Below, piece after piece: positions 8,625 to 17,358 of a stretch of 64,000 bases of DNA. The first letter of the stretch is position 1. Each line of letters starts with the position of its first letter. Origin of the DNA: Alcaligenaceae bacterium (GTDB lineage Bacteria > Pseudomonadota > Gammaproteobacteria > Burkholderiales > Burkholderiaceae_B). The translations under genes and the position numbers were made by a program. Under the pieces are notes generated by a model. It made no database searches and was not told where the DNA came from. It saw only the letters and a program-made list of their open reading frames with translations. The stretch lies in the NCBI GenBank assembly GCA_013416485.1, contig JACCEO010000001.1, forward strand, positions 62,001 through 126,000, written 5' to 3'.

Positions 8625-9389
8625 ATGGGTACAACATTATTTGATTTAACAGGCAAGGTCGCCTTAGTTACTGGCGCTAGCCGGGGCATTGGCGAGGCGA
8701 TTGCCAAACTACTAGCTCAGCAAGGGGCGCATGTCATCGTCTCCAGCCGCAAAATAGACGGTTGCCAGCAGGTGGCAGATGCCATTGTTGCGCAAGGTGG
8801 TAGTGCCGAAGCGTTTGCCTGCCATGTGGGGGCAATGGAAGACATCATCGCCACGATCGCCTATATCAAGGAAAAGCACGGCAAGCTAGATATCTTGGTG
8901 AACAACGCGGCCGCTAACCCTTATTTTGGTCATATCCTGGATACGGACTTGGGGGCTTATAACAAAACGGTCGAGGTCAATATTCGTGGCTATTTCTTCA
9001 TGTCGGTCGAAGCTGGCAAGTTGATGAAAGAAAACGGTGGTGGGGCCATTGTGAATACCGCCTCAATTAATGCTTTACAGCCTGGCTACATGCAGGGGAT
9101 TTACTCGATTACTAAAGGGGCAGTCGTCAACATGACCAAGGCATTTGCCAAGGAATGTGCGCCTATGGGTATACGTGTCAATGCGATATTGCCTGGTGTC
9201 ACAAAAACCAAATTTGCCGGTGCCCTGTTTGAAAGCGAAAAAATCTACGACACAGTGATCTCGCAAATTCCTCTAGGACGACATGCAGAACCCCAGGAAA
9301 TGGCAGGTACGGTGCTGTATCTGGTGTCTGATGCATCCAGCTACACCACAGGTGCATGCGTCGTTGTTGACGGCGGTGTCACCCTGTAG
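8625..9389 (+). CDS. SDR family oxidoreductase
   Basis: Classical short-chain dehydrogenase of 254 residues. The cofactor motif TGASRGIG is at 16-23, NNAA near 91-94, a Ser in NTASIN, and the catalytic Tyr160/Lys164 pair is in YSITK. A strong GGAGG ribosome-binding site precedes the ATG. It lies between the APH-type kinase and the ACAD gene. In the lva pathway an SDR (LvaD) reduces a 4-oxoacyl-CoA to the 4-hydroxy compound that the kinase then phosphorylates, so this is a candidate for that step. A generic 3-hydroxyacyl-CoA dehydrogenase role is the main alternative. Confidence 0.88.
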   Translation: MGTTLFDLTGKVALVTGASRGIGEAIAKLLAQQGAHVIVSSRKIDGCQQVADAIVAQGGSAEAFACHVGAMEDIIATIAYIKEKHGKLDILVNNAAANPYFGHILDTDLGAYNKTVEVNIRGYFFMSVEAGKLMKENGGGAIVNTASINALQPGYMQGIYSITKGAVVNMTKAFAKECAPMGIRVNAILPGVTKTKFAGALFESEKIYDTVISQIPLGRHAEPQEMAGTVLYLVSDASSYTTGACVVVDGGVTL

Positions 9390-9425
9390 TTACGAATAGT
9401 TAATCACCAACATAAGAGGTTGATC

Positions 9426-10676
9426 ATGGATTTTGGATATTCACCAAAAGTAGAAGAGCTGCGTAATCGCGTACGTAACTTTATGGATGCACACATTGTG
9501 CCGCGTGTACGTCAGTACAACGAAGAAGTCAGCGCTGGCATTTATCCTGTGTCGTTTATGGAAGACTTGAAAGCCCTGGCCAAGTCAGAAGGCTTATGGA
9601 ATCTGTTTTTGCCCAGCCTGAAAGCGGACGAGCCTGGTAATGGCTTAAGCAATCTGGAATACGCACCACTGGCAGAAATTATGGGGCGTATCAGCTGGGC
9701 ATCGGAAGTGTTTAACTGTAATGCTCCTGATACCGGCAATATGGAACTATTGCATATGTTTGCCACCCCAGAGCAAAGCAAACAGTGGTTGACGCCCCTG
9801 TTAAATGGCGAAATACGTTCGGCATTTGCTATGACGGAACCGGATGTCGGTTCTTCCGATGCCACGAACGTTACCACTTCAATTACGCGTGATGGTGACG
9901 ATTACGTCATCAATGGCCGCAAGTGGTTTATTACCAATGCTGCTCACCCCAACTGCAAAATTTTCATCCTGATGGGTAAAACCGATCCCAATGCGGAAAC
10001 CCATAAACAGCAAAGCATGATATTGATTCCCAGGGATACCCCCGGAGTAAAAATCTTACGCAATATCAATATCATGAACCATTACAGCCCTGAAGGTCAT
10101 TGCGAAATCATGTTCCGTGATGTCCGCGTTCCTGCTGCTAACTTACTGGGCGAGGAAGGTAGTGGTTTTGCGTTGGCACAGGCACGCTTAGGTCCTGGTC
10201 GTATTCACCACTGCATGCGCTCAATTGGTGCTGCCGAGCTGGCGCTGGAGCTGATGATAGAGCGTTCACAAGAGCGCAAAACCTTCGGTAAATACCTGCA
10301 TCAGCAAGGCATAGTGGCTGAATGGATAGCTCGTTCACGTATTGAAATTGATCAAGCACGCTTGTTGGTCTTGAAAGCAGCCTGGATGATAGATAACGTA
10401 GGGGCCAAAGAAGCTCGCAAAGAAATATCCATGATTAAAGCATTGGTGCCTAACGTGCATACCACCGTCTGCGATCGTGCCATGCAAACCTTTGGTGCGA
10501 TGGGTATCAGTCCCGATACCCCTCTTGCTGATCACTGGACTTGGGGACGTGCGCTGCGTTATGCCGATGGCCCTGATGAAGTCCACTTGCAGTCGATTGC
10601 ACGCCAGGAAATCAAGCATAGCCAGAAAACCTTAGGTGCTACAGCGGCTTACCTGACGCCACCGCTAGACGCATAA
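9426..10676 (+). CDS. ACAD10/11-like acyl-CoA dehydrogenase
   Basis: Flavoprotein of 416 residues with N-terminal, middle and C-terminal acyl-CoA dehydrogenase domains (FAMTEPDVGSSDATN, GRKWFITNAAHPN, GPGRIHHCMRSIG). The motifs FNCNAPDTGNMELL and DGPDEVHL mark the ACAD10/11/LvaC branch. By eye, the position of the usual catalytic Glu (the EGT motif) holds Asp in DGPDEVH. In that branch the partner kinase product, a 4-phosphoacyl-CoA, is converted to an enoyl-CoA. I start at the ATG at 9426, six bases after an AAGAGG box, rather than at a TTG at 9420. The paralogue at 48259-49506 shares long identical blocks. A terminator hairpin follows about 50 bp downstream. Confidence 0.87.
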   Translation: MDFGYSPKVEELRNRVRNFMDAHIVPRVRQYNEEVSAGIYPVSFMEDLKALAKSEGLWNLFLPSLKADEPGNGLSNLEYAPLAEIMGRISWASEVFNCNAPDTGNMELLHMFATPEQSKQWLTPLLNGEIRSAFAMTEPDVGSSDATNVTTSITRDGDDYVINGRKWFITNAAHPNCKIFILMGKTDPNAETHKQQSMILIPRDTPGVKILRNINIMNHYSPEGHCEIMFRDVRVPAANLLGEEGSGFALAQARLGPGRIHHCMRSIGAAELALELMIERSQERKTFGKYLHQQGIVAEWIARSRIEIDQARLLVLKAAWMIDNVGAKEARKEISMIKALVPNVHTTVCDRAMQTFGAMGISPDTPLADHWTWGRALRYADGPDEVHLQSIARQEIKHSQKTLGATAAYLTPPLDA

Positions 10677-10727
10677 GTGGTGCAGCAACGCTAATAGTTG
10701 CTTGAAATACCGTGAAATGTGACGACT

Positions 10728-10760
10728 GAAAACCTCTAGACTTCATGTCTAGGGGTTTTC
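10728..10760 (+). terminator. Rho-independent-type terminator
   Basis: A 14-bp stem (GAAAACCTCTAGAC with GTCTAGGGGTTTTC, one T-G pair) with a five-base TTCAT loop. The 3' arm ends in TTTT. It follows the acyl-CoA dehydrogenase gene and separates it from the ligase transcription unit. Confidence 0.8.
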
Positions 10761-10881
10761 ATCCTATTAAAGCATCCCAAGGTATTGTAGGACGATTTTG
10801 CAGTATTATTACTAGTAGCATTTTGACAAGAGCGTGGGTTTTTTAGTGATGATTAGCCCATCATTGTGCATAAGGACATTT

Positions 10882-12552
10882 ATGAGCTTTGCAATTTACG
10901 ATGAAAAACCGTGGCTCGCACGTTATCCTGAACAGCAGCAACATCAGCTGACCCCTGCATACGATAATTTGCTTGAAGCATTTAGGGCGCGCCTAAATGA
11001 CGCCCCAGACAGCACCATCATTCAGTACTTTGATGGCTGTATTACGCATCGCGAATTGGACCTTGCATCAAATGCTCTGGCTAACGCCCTGATCCTGGGT
11101 GGTTTTCAACCCGGTGATCGGCTTGGGCTGTTGACACAAAATGACCCGGCCTTTGTGATTGGACTGCTGGCCGCCTGGAAAGCAGGTGGCATAGTGATTG
11201 CCATTAATCCCATGAATAAAGAACGGGAGCTGGCGTATATTCTTAACGACTCAGGGGCTAAGGCCTTATTGTGTCTAGATGAACTGTATAGCGGCTCAGT
11301 GCAACCTGCCCTAGCCACTGAGAATAGTCAGGTACTGATTTGTATTACCTATTCAGCGCTGGATTACCAAAGTCTGAATGACAAACGTATTTTGGATGCC
11401 GACTCGCGTGTCGCTGTGCCTGCGGGTGTGTTGTCATTAAGCCAGATCGTTCAGAACAGTATGTACCAAGGCGATGCAGCGCTGCCAGATCTCCAGATAG
11501 GCTCCGATGATACGGCGTTGCTGGCATATACCTCGGGTACAACCGGGCAGCCCAAAGGCGCAATGATCACGCATGGCAACATGGTGTTTAATGCCTATGT
11601 ATTTAAGGACTGGGCTGGCCTGACCCGCGAAGATGTGAACTTGTGCATTGCACCGTTATTTCACATTACTGGCCTAATAGCGCATGTAGCTACATCGTTG
11701 TTGGTGGGGTGTCGTTTGGTGCTTAACCATAGATTCCACCCAGAAGTTGCCTTGGACATCATCCGTCGTGAACGGCCTACATTCACCATAGGCGCCATCA
11801 CTGCTTTTATCAGTCAGCTGAATACTGGGAAAGTCCAAAAAGGGGATTTTAATAGTTTCCGATCCATCTATTCGGGTGGTGCACCCGTATCCGCAGCGGT
11901 TACTGAGCAGTTTCAGGCCATTACTGGCCATTATCTGCATAATGCCTATGGCATGACGGAAACTACCTCGGCCACACTGTTAGTGCCACAAGGCAGTACA
12001 GCACCCGTGGATGTGGAGTCAGGGGCCTTATCCATTGGCGTACCTGTTTTTAATACCATGATCCGTATTCTGAAAGAGGACGGGACCGCCGCCAAGCCAG
12101 GCGAGGTGGGCGAGCTCGCCGTATCCGGGCCACAAGTCATGAAGGGTTATTGGAATCAACCCGAAAGTACAGCCAGCGCGATGAAAGATGGGTTTTTACT
12201 GTCTGGTGACGTAGGGTTCATGGATGAAAACGGCTGGGTTTTTCTTGTCGATCGTAAAAAAGACATGATAAACGCGGGGGGGTACAAAGTGTGGCCCCGT
12301 GAGGTGGAAGACGTTATGTATGGTCACCCAGCGGTACGTGAAGTAGCGATTGTTGGTATCGCCGACGACTACCGTGGGGAAACCGTTAAGGCTTTTGTGT
12401 CGTTGAAAGAGGGCATGTCAGCGACAACAGATGAACTTATCGCTTATGGCAAGGCCAATATGTCCTCGTATAAATACCCTAGAGTTATTGAGTTCATGAA
12501 GGAACTGCCTAAAACCAATACCGGAAAAATTTTACGGCGCAGTTTGCGCTAA
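10882..12552 (+). CDS. Acyl-CoA ligase (AMP-forming)
   Basis: A class I adenylate-forming enzyme of 556 residues that would activate a carboxylic acid to its CoA thioester. Visible are the P-loop-like LLAYTSGTTGQPKGAM, the YGMTETT motif, GDVGFMDENGWVFLVDRKKDMI and the C-terminal catalytic-lysine region PKTNTGKILRR. The ATG at 10882 has an AAGGA box at 10872-10876 and is preferred to a GTG at 10834. A consensus -35 hexamer (TTGACA, 10823-10828) lies upstream, but no good -10 follows it. It is similar to the ligase at 32071-33735. It probably activates the acid processed by the kinase/SDR/ACAD genes upstream or imported by the TRAP transporter downstream; chain-length preference is unknown. Confidence 0.88.
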   Translation: MSFAIYDEKPWLARYPEQQQHQLTPAYDNLLEAFRARLNDAPDSTIIQYFDGCITHRELDLASNALANALILGGFQPGDRLGLLTQNDPAFVIGLLAAWKAGGIVIAINPMNKERELAYILNDSGAKALLCLDELYSGSVQPALATENSQVLICITYSALDYQSLNDKRILDADSRVAVPAGVLSLSQIVQNSMYQGDAALPDLQIGSDDTALLAYTSGTTGQPKGAMITHGNMVFNAYVFKDWAGLTREDVNLCIAPLFHITGLIAHVATSLLVGCRLVLNHRFHPEVALDIIRRERPTFTIGAITAFISQLNTGKVQKGDFNSFRSIYSGGAPVSAAVTEQFQAITGHYLHNAYGMTETTSATLLVPQGSTAPVDVESGALSIGVPVFNTMIRILKEDGTAAKPGEVGELAVSGPQVMKGYWNQPESTASAMKDGFLLSGDVGFMDENGWVFLVDRKKDMINAGGYKVWPREVEDVMYGHPAVREVAIVGIADDYRGETVKAFVSLKEGMSATTDELIAYGKANMSSYKYPRVIEFMKELPKTNTGKILRRSLR

Positions 12553-12603
12553 ATCTACAGAGTCGCCTAGATGCCACATATTGCCACCGATAAGGTCCAG
12601 CCG

Positions 12604-13284
12604 ATGAAGAACACAGACTCTGCTAGCGGAGCGCGAATAAGTGCTTCAGATGTGGTCTTCAGAGGCATAATGCGCGGCCTGGAAGCGCAGCAGTTTGTTC
12701 CTGGCCAGCGCTTGGTTGAAACTGACTTGATGGTTAGATTCAACGTGGGACGTAATTCAGTACGCGAGGCCATGCAGCGTTTGGCAGCCGAAGGCATGGT
12801 AGATCTATCGCGCCATAAAGGGGCCACTATTCGGGTGCTGTCCCCACAGGAAACACTGGATCTATTGGATATTGTGGAGCGCATTCTAGGCTTATTGACA
12901 CGAAAAGCTGTGCGTTCCAGTAACAACCCTGCTTATATTGAAGAGCTGCAGCTTGCTATGCATAGGCTAGAAGAGGCGGACGAACAACGTGATGTCTTGG
13001 CGTTTTCAGACGCACGTCTTTATTTCTATCGTGTACTGCTGAACATGGGGGGCAACGTAGATCTGAAACGTCTGTTTACCACGGTGCATATTCCTGTTTT
13101 GTACGCTCAGCAGCGTGTGCCTGCTTTGCAAAAAATACGCATGACCGATTATCGCAGAATCGTTACTACGGTTTTGGCCGGTGACGAGGATGAGGCAGAC
13201 CGTGCGGGCGCCTTGCATGTACAGAACGTGCGTCAGGCCTTACTGGAACAACTGGCACAAAACCAAGCCACATACACACATTAA
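12604..13284 (+). CDS. GntR family regulator with FCD-type domain
   Basis: A 226-residue GntR-type regulator. The N-terminal winged helix (about 10-80) includes GQRLVETDLMVRFNVGRNSVREAMQRLAAEGMV, and an all-helical FCD-type ligand domain follows. The ATG at 12604 has AAGG eight bases upstream; an in-frame ATG at 12571 would add eleven residues. It stands between the acyl-CoA ligase and a TRAP transporter, so it probably responds to a carboxylate or acyl-CoA and controls the transporter and possibly its own upstream genes. Confidence 0.85.
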   Translation: MKNTDSASGARISASDVVFRGIMRGLEAQQFVPGQRLVETDLMVRFNVGRNSVREAMQRLAAEGMVDLSRHKGATIRVLSPQETLDLLDIVERILGLLTRKAVRSSNNPAYIEELQLAMHRLEEADEQRDVLAFSDARLYFYRVLLNMGGNVDLKRLFTTVHIPVLYAQQRVPALQKIRMTDYRRIVTTVLAGDEDEADRAGALHVQNVRQALLEQLAQNQATYTH

Positions 13285-13324
13285 TAATTAAGGCATAAAC
13301 GAATAACGCCCACTAGGAGACAAC

Positions 13325-13366
13325 ATGGAAAGTACTACGGCCTACCCAAAATTGCATCACTCATAG
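13325..13366 (+). other. 13-codon micro-ORF with good ribosome-binding site
   Basis: An ATG with an AGGAGA box four bases upstream starts a 13-codon ORF (MESTTAYPKLHHS) in the gap between the GntR gene and the TRAP small permease. It could be a leader peptide, or debris of a lost gene: a second frame across it stays open to 13397. Nothing homologous is recognised. Confidence 0.25.
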
Positions 13367-13387
13367 GTGGCTATCGGGGTGAGGCGC

Positions 13388-13403
13388 TACGTTCATAGAC
13401 GTA
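13388..13403. promoter_or_regulatory. Inverted repeat before TRAP genes, possible GntR operator
   Basis: TACGT-TCATAG-ACGTA is a 5+6+5 inverted repeat 33 bp upstream of the TRAP small-permease start and about 100 bp downstream of the GntR gene. Short dyads of this kind are typical GntR-family targets, but the match is positional only. Confidence 0.3.
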
Positions 13404-13436
13404 TAAAAATAATGAGAGACAACTAGGAATAGAAAA

Positions 13437-13964
13437 ATGATCCTACTTACATGGATAGACCGGCTCAATTCGGCATTTGGGAGGTTGGCCAGTTATCTGA
13501 TTTGGTTTGGCATCGTCATTATCGTGCTCGAGGTGACGCTAAGGTATGTATTTAATGCTCCTACCGTTTGGGGCCCAGGCTACACGCAGCGGATTTTCGG
13601 AGCCTATTTTGTACTGATAGGGACGTATACCTTATTGAAAAATGGCCACGTGCGTGTTGATGTGTTGTTGCATACGCGCTCACCGCGTTTCAATGCCTTA
13701 CTGGACGTACTGAACTATAGCGTTTTGGCGATCTGGTCAGGCGCGCTAGTTTACGAAGCGTGGTACTACTTTTATGAGTCATGGGCCTTTTCCGAGTTAG
13801 ATGACAGTGCCTTGGGACACCCTCTGTGGCCGGTCAAACTCGCGTTGTTTTTAGGCGTATTAACCATTTTCCTGCAAGGGATTACTGAAATTATCCGTTC
13901 CATATGCCAGGTCATTTCGCCCAGTCCTAAATCCCAGCTTACAACTAACGGAGTGAATCCATGA
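13437..13964 (+). CDS. TRAP transporter small permease (DctQ family)
   Basis: A 175-residue protein with four hydrophobic helices (about 15-35, 50-68, 90-112 and 135-155) and the DctQ motif EVTLRYVFNAPTVWGPGY after helix 1. It forms the membrane complex with the large permease and couples to the periplasmic binding protein. An AGGAA box precedes the ATG. Its stop overlaps the large permease start as ATGA, indicating translational coupling. Confidence 0.9.
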   Translation: MILLTWIDRLNSAFGRLASYLIWFGIVIIVLEVTLRYVFNAPTVWGPGYTQRIFGAYFVLIGTYTLLKNGHVRVDVLLHTRSPRFNALLDVLNYSVLAIWSGALVYEAWYYFYESWAFSELDDSALGHPLWPVKLALFLGVLTIFLQGITEIIRSICQVISPSPKSQLTTNGVNP

Positions 13965-15265
13965 GTCCGGAGATTCTCACATTTGGTATGTTCGGACTGC
14001 TTATAGTATTTATCGTACTAGGCGTATCCTTATCGTATGCGTTAGGTGGTGTTGCCGTTATTTTCACACTGATAATGCACGGCCCCAACGGTCTGTTTCC
14101 TATACTTTCAGCTGTATTCACCAGCATGTGGTCTATTTTGCTGGCTGCCGTTCCTTTGTTTGTGTTTATGGGTATTGCACTGGCAAGGTCAAAGATCTCC
14201 CATGACTTGTATCACGCGTTTTATGTGTGGTCAGGTCGTGTATCTGGCGGTTTATTGCTGGGTACTACGGGCTTTGCCGCGGTGTTATCTGCCATGACTG
14301 GCAGTACTGCAGCGGCGACAATTACAACGGGTATGGTAGGAATGCCCTCGATGGAGAAGCATGGCTACGACCGTAAGCTCATGCTGGGTACTATAGGGGC
14401 AGCAGGTACTCTGGGTGTGTTAATTCCACCGTCCATCACACTAATCGTGATAGGCATGACAACAGGCTTATCGGTTGGAAAACTTTTCATGGGAGGGCTG
14501 ATCGCGGGTCTGATCATGCTGTTTGCCATGATTGTTTATATCGCCATACGCACGGCAATGAATCCGTCATTGGCACCTTCGGCTGGATTGCGTGTTCCTT
14601 TAAAAGAAAAATTTCAAGCCCTGAAAGCCGTTATACCCCCTTTGGCCATCATTATGATCGTGTTGGCATCTATTTTTATGGGGTTGGCAACACCAACAGA
14701 AGCGGCAGCGGTGGGTGCATTTGCTGTCACGGTGGCGATTGCACTGCGCGGCGAAGTGAATTTAAAGTTCATCCGTGAGGTCACTTACATTACCGCGACC
14801 ACAACCGGCATGGTGATGTGGATAGTATTTGGTGCCACGGCATTTGTATCGGTGTATTCCTCAGCGGGTGGCATCCAGTTTATGCAAAGCGTGCTGTTAT
14901 CACTGGATATTGGTCCTTGGGCACTGATCATCGTCATGCAGTTGGTGGCCTTGTTGCTAGGTATGTTTTTGGACCCCGTCGGGATTATCCTGATGGCTTT
15001 GCCAATTTTCTACCCCATAGTGGTGAAGCTTGGCTTTGATCCACTATGGTTCTGCGTGATTTTCCAGGTCAACCTGTGCATAGGCTATATCACGCCCCCC
15101 TTTGGTTACAACATCTTTTATCTAAAAAGCTTAAGGCCAGATACGCCTATTACTACGATTTATCGCAGTTTGGCGCCATTCATCATCTTGATGCTTTCAT
15201 GTGGTGCCATATTTTTGGCATTTCCTAGCATTCTGATCAAGGGTGTTGAGTTGTTAGTGTTTTAA
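13961..15265 (+). CDS. TRAP transporter large permease (DctM family)
   Basis: Membrane protein of 434 residues with about 12 hydrophobic segments, the channel-forming TRAP subunit that imports a carboxylate by ion symport. Typical blocks are FVFMGIALARS, TGSTAAATITTG, GTLGVLIPPSITLIVIGMTT and, at the C-terminal end, GYITPPFGYNIFYLK. The start overlaps the DctQ stop by four bases. A small hairpin separates it from the binding-protein gene. Substrate not deducible. Confidence 0.92.
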   Translation: MSPEILTFGMFGLLIVFIVLGVSLSYALGGVAVIFTLIMHGPNGLFPILSAVFTSMWSILLAAVPLFVFMGIALARSKISHDLYHAFYVWSGRVSGGLLLGTTGFAAVLSAMTGSTAAATITTGMVGMPSMEKHGYDRKLMLGTIGAAGTLGVLIPPSITLIVIGMTTGLSVGKLFMGGLIAGLIMLFAMIVYIAIRTAMNPSLAPSAGLRVPLKEKFQALKAVIPPLAIIMIVLASIFMGLATPTEAAAVGAFAVTVAIALRGEVNLKFIREVTYITATTTGMVMWIVFGATAFVSVYSSAGGIQFMQSVLLSLDIGPWALIIVMQLVALLLGMFLDPVGIILMALPIFYPIVVKLGFDPLWFCVIFQVNLCIGYITPPFGYNIFYLKSLRPDTPITTIYRSLAPFIILMLSCGAIFLAFPSILIKGVELLVF

Positions 15266-15283
15266 AAGTACAGACCTCTAAAT

Positions 15284-15307
15284 TTTGGCTTAACTAACTT
15301 AGCCAAA
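15284..15307 (+). other. Intercistronic stem-loop before TRAP binding protein
   Basis: TTTGGCT and AGCCAAA form a 7-bp stem with a ten-base loop between the large permease and binding-protein genes. There is no T-tract. Such hairpins can stabilise the downstream mRNA, which would fit the higher demand for a periplasmic receptor, but this is inferred. Confidence 0.35.
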
Positions 15308-15336
15308 TACTTATTGTCATTACAAGGAGAGACAAG

Positions 15337-16401
15337 ATGGATAAGAAAAATCAACAGTCACGCCGGTCGTTCTTACTGGCTACCGGTGGCGTCGCTGCTG
15401 GTACGCTGGCCAGTGTGCATGCGCCAGCCGTTATGGCATCCGGTAAACAGCCTAAGTTTCGCTGGAAGATTCAAACCCACTGGCCCCAAGGTACGTGGTA
15501 CTACCAAGCTATTTTTCAAAAAATGGCAGATGACGTCAAAGCAGCAACTGATGGCGAACTTGAACTGGAAACACACCATCCAGGTTCTGTGGTGGGAACG
15601 GGTGATGTCTTGCGTGCGGTTCAACGGGGAACCCTGGATAGTGCGTTTACATGGCCAGCCTATTGGGTAGGGCAAATTCCCGTGGCCGGTCACCTGAATG
15701 GTAATTTGGGTACCTGGGGTAGCCACGAAGAAATGCATTTCTTCATGTATGACATGGGAGCGCTTGATATCATTCGTGAAGCTTACGCAGAGCGCGGTGT
15801 GTATCAATTAGGCCCATACTCGGCGGCTGGCTTGTCGGTTTTTTCAAAGAAACCGGTTCGTACCATAGAAGACTTCAAGGGCTTTAACATTCGCTCAACA
15901 GGAACTCCAGCCAAAGTGTTTGAAAAGCTGGGTGCTGCGCCGGTTTCTATCTCTGGTGAAGAGCTGTATCAGGCATTGCAAACAGGTGTCGTGGATGGTG
16001 TGCACTGGGGAGGCGTCGCTGCAGGTTGGGGCATGAGCTTCCAAGAAGTCACGTCCTACATTCTGCGTCCGAACTTCCTGGGGCATACGAATGGCGAAGT
16101 CATCATCAACATGAAGAAGTGGAATGAACTAGGGGAAGACCATAAACAAGTGCTAGATAGTGTTTTGCGCGCTACCAGCATTAACTCAAGCGCCCAGTTT
16201 ACCTACAATGACTATCTACTAATGGAAAAATTCACTAAGGATTTTAACGGCGAGATCGTCAATATGGGTGGTGACGTCATGGAGCAAGTTCGTAAACATT
16301 CTATGGATGTGGTGAACGAAGATGCCAAGAAGGATGAAAAATACTCGGGCAAGGTGACAACATTACTGAACGAGTTCATGAGGCTTACAGGTAAGGCCTA
16401 A
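15337..16401 (+). CDS. TRAP transporter substrate-binding protein (DctP family)
   Basis: A 354-residue periplasmic receptor. The N terminus carries a twin-arginine motif (SRRSFLLATGG) and a hydrophobic stretch ending near VMASG, so export is probably by Tat. Mature sequence WKIQTHWPQGTWYYQ and the IRSTGTPAKVFEKLGAAPVSISGEELYQALQTGVVDG block are DctP-like; the Arg in NIRSTGT is the usual carboxylate-binding residue. The HWPQG start resembles the DctP subgroup that binds 2-oxo or hydroxy acids, though this is weak evidence. An AAGGAGAGA box precedes the ATG. It completes the Q-M-P transporter set and is followed by a terminator. Confidence 0.9.
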   Translation: MDKKNQQSRRSFLLATGGVAAGTLASVHAPAVMASGKQPKFRWKIQTHWPQGTWYYQAIFQKMADDVKAATDGELELETHHPGSVVGTGDVLRAVQRGTLDSAFTWPAYWVGQIPVAGHLNGNLGTWGSHEEMHFFMYDMGALDIIREAYAERGVYQLGPYSAAGLSVFSKKPVRTIEDFKGFNIRSTGTPAKVFEKLGAAPVSISGEELYQALQTGVVDGVHWGGVAAGWGMSFQEVTSYILRPNFLGHTNGEVIINMKKWNELGEDHKQVLDSVLRATSINSSAQFTYNDYLLMEKFTKDFNGEIVNMGGDVMEQVRKHSMDVVNEDAKKDEKYSGKVTTLLNEFMRLTGKA

Positions 16402-16432
16402 CCGTAAGCTTAGCTTGTGGTGTCAGTCGACC

Positions 16433-16460
16433 AGCCCCCGTCAAATGACGAGGGCTTTTT
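16433..16460 (+). terminator. Rho-independent terminator after TRAP operon
   Basis: Stem AGCCC-C-CGTCA with TGACG-A-GGGCT, a loop of two bases, and a following run of T. It lies 32 bp after the binding-protein stop. Confidence 0.82.
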
Positions 16461-16523
16461 ACTACCCTGTATATCAATGTATATACTTGTCATTGTCCTA
16501 TTTGTTTTGCAGGAATATCGTCT

Positions 16524-17312
16524 ATGGAACACACAGATACCGCCCGCCAGGCCGCTATTGATTTAAGTACATGCTGGAAGCTGGGCCAGCATAGGGAACA
16601 CTTGGCCGCCAATGTGCGGCCACAAAACCGTGAGCAAGGCTATGCGATACAGTCATGTTGGGCGGACCACGTAGGCCAAGAGATTGCCGGTTGGAAAATT
16701 GCAGCAACCAGCGTGGCTGGTCAGCAGCATATCGGCGTTGATGGGCCACTGGCAGGGCCAATTTTTGCACAGCATGTGCAGCCTGAAGGTACTCAGGTTT
16801 CATTAGAAAATAATCGCATGAGGGTCGCAGAAGCTGAGGTCGTGTTTATGATGGGAAAGACGCTAGTCCCCAGACCCACTCCATACACCCGTGACGAAGT
16901 TCTTGCCGCCGTTCAGGCGGTCCAGCCAGGCATAGAAGTGCCTGATTCCCGTTTTTTGAATTTTGAAAAAGCAGGTGCTGCTCAGTTGATTGCTGACTGT
17001 GCTTGCAGCAATAAAATGGTTTTGGGTACTACCGCCGCTACTAAAATGCTGTTTGATGACTTGCCGGGTTTGCAGACGAGTGCCACCGTGAGTGACGGAC
17101 GTCAGTTTGCTGGCAGTGGTGCTAATGTATTGGGTGATCCTGTGCTTGCCTTGTGCTGGCTAGTGAATGAATTGTCGGCTCATCAATTGACTCTGCGCCA
17201 AGGCCAGTTTGTGACTACAGGGGCATGTATTCAACCGATACCGGTATCGTCTGGGGACGAGGTGACTGTGGATCTGGGTTGGGTAGGGAAAATTAACGCA
17301 CGTTTTATTTAG
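16524..17312 (+). CDS. FAH/2-keto-4-pentenoate hydratase family enzyme
   Basis: A 262-residue member of the fumarylacetoacetate hydrolase fold, closest in layout to 2-oxopent-4-enoate hydratase and 4-oxalocrotonate decarboxylase. Acidic metal ligands are visible in RVAEAEVVFMMG (Glu pair, about 101-105) and IEVPDSRF. The C-terminal GDEVTVDLGWVGKINARF matches family ends. AGGAA precedes the ATG. It lies between the TRAP operon terminator and a ketopantoate-reductase-family gene and is probably co-transcribed with the latter. No other meta-cleavage genes are near, so it may act on a different 2-oxo acid. The exact reaction is open. Confidence 0.82.
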   Translation: MEHTDTARQAAIDLSTCWKLGQHREHLAANVRPQNREQGYAIQSCWADHVGQEIAGWKIAATSVAGQQHIGVDGPLAGPIFAQHVQPEGTQVSLENNRMRVAEAEVVFMMGKTLVPRPTPYTRDEVLAAVQAVQPGIEVPDSRFLNFEKAGAAQLIADCACSNKMVLGTTAATKMLFDDLPGLQTSATVSDGRQFAGSGANVLGDPVLALCWLVNELSAHQLTLRQGQFVTTGACIQPIPVSSGDEVTVDLGWVGKINARFI

Positions 17313-17358
17313 CGTGCTTGAAACAGTACGGTACAGAATGAATCAGGAATTACTACCT

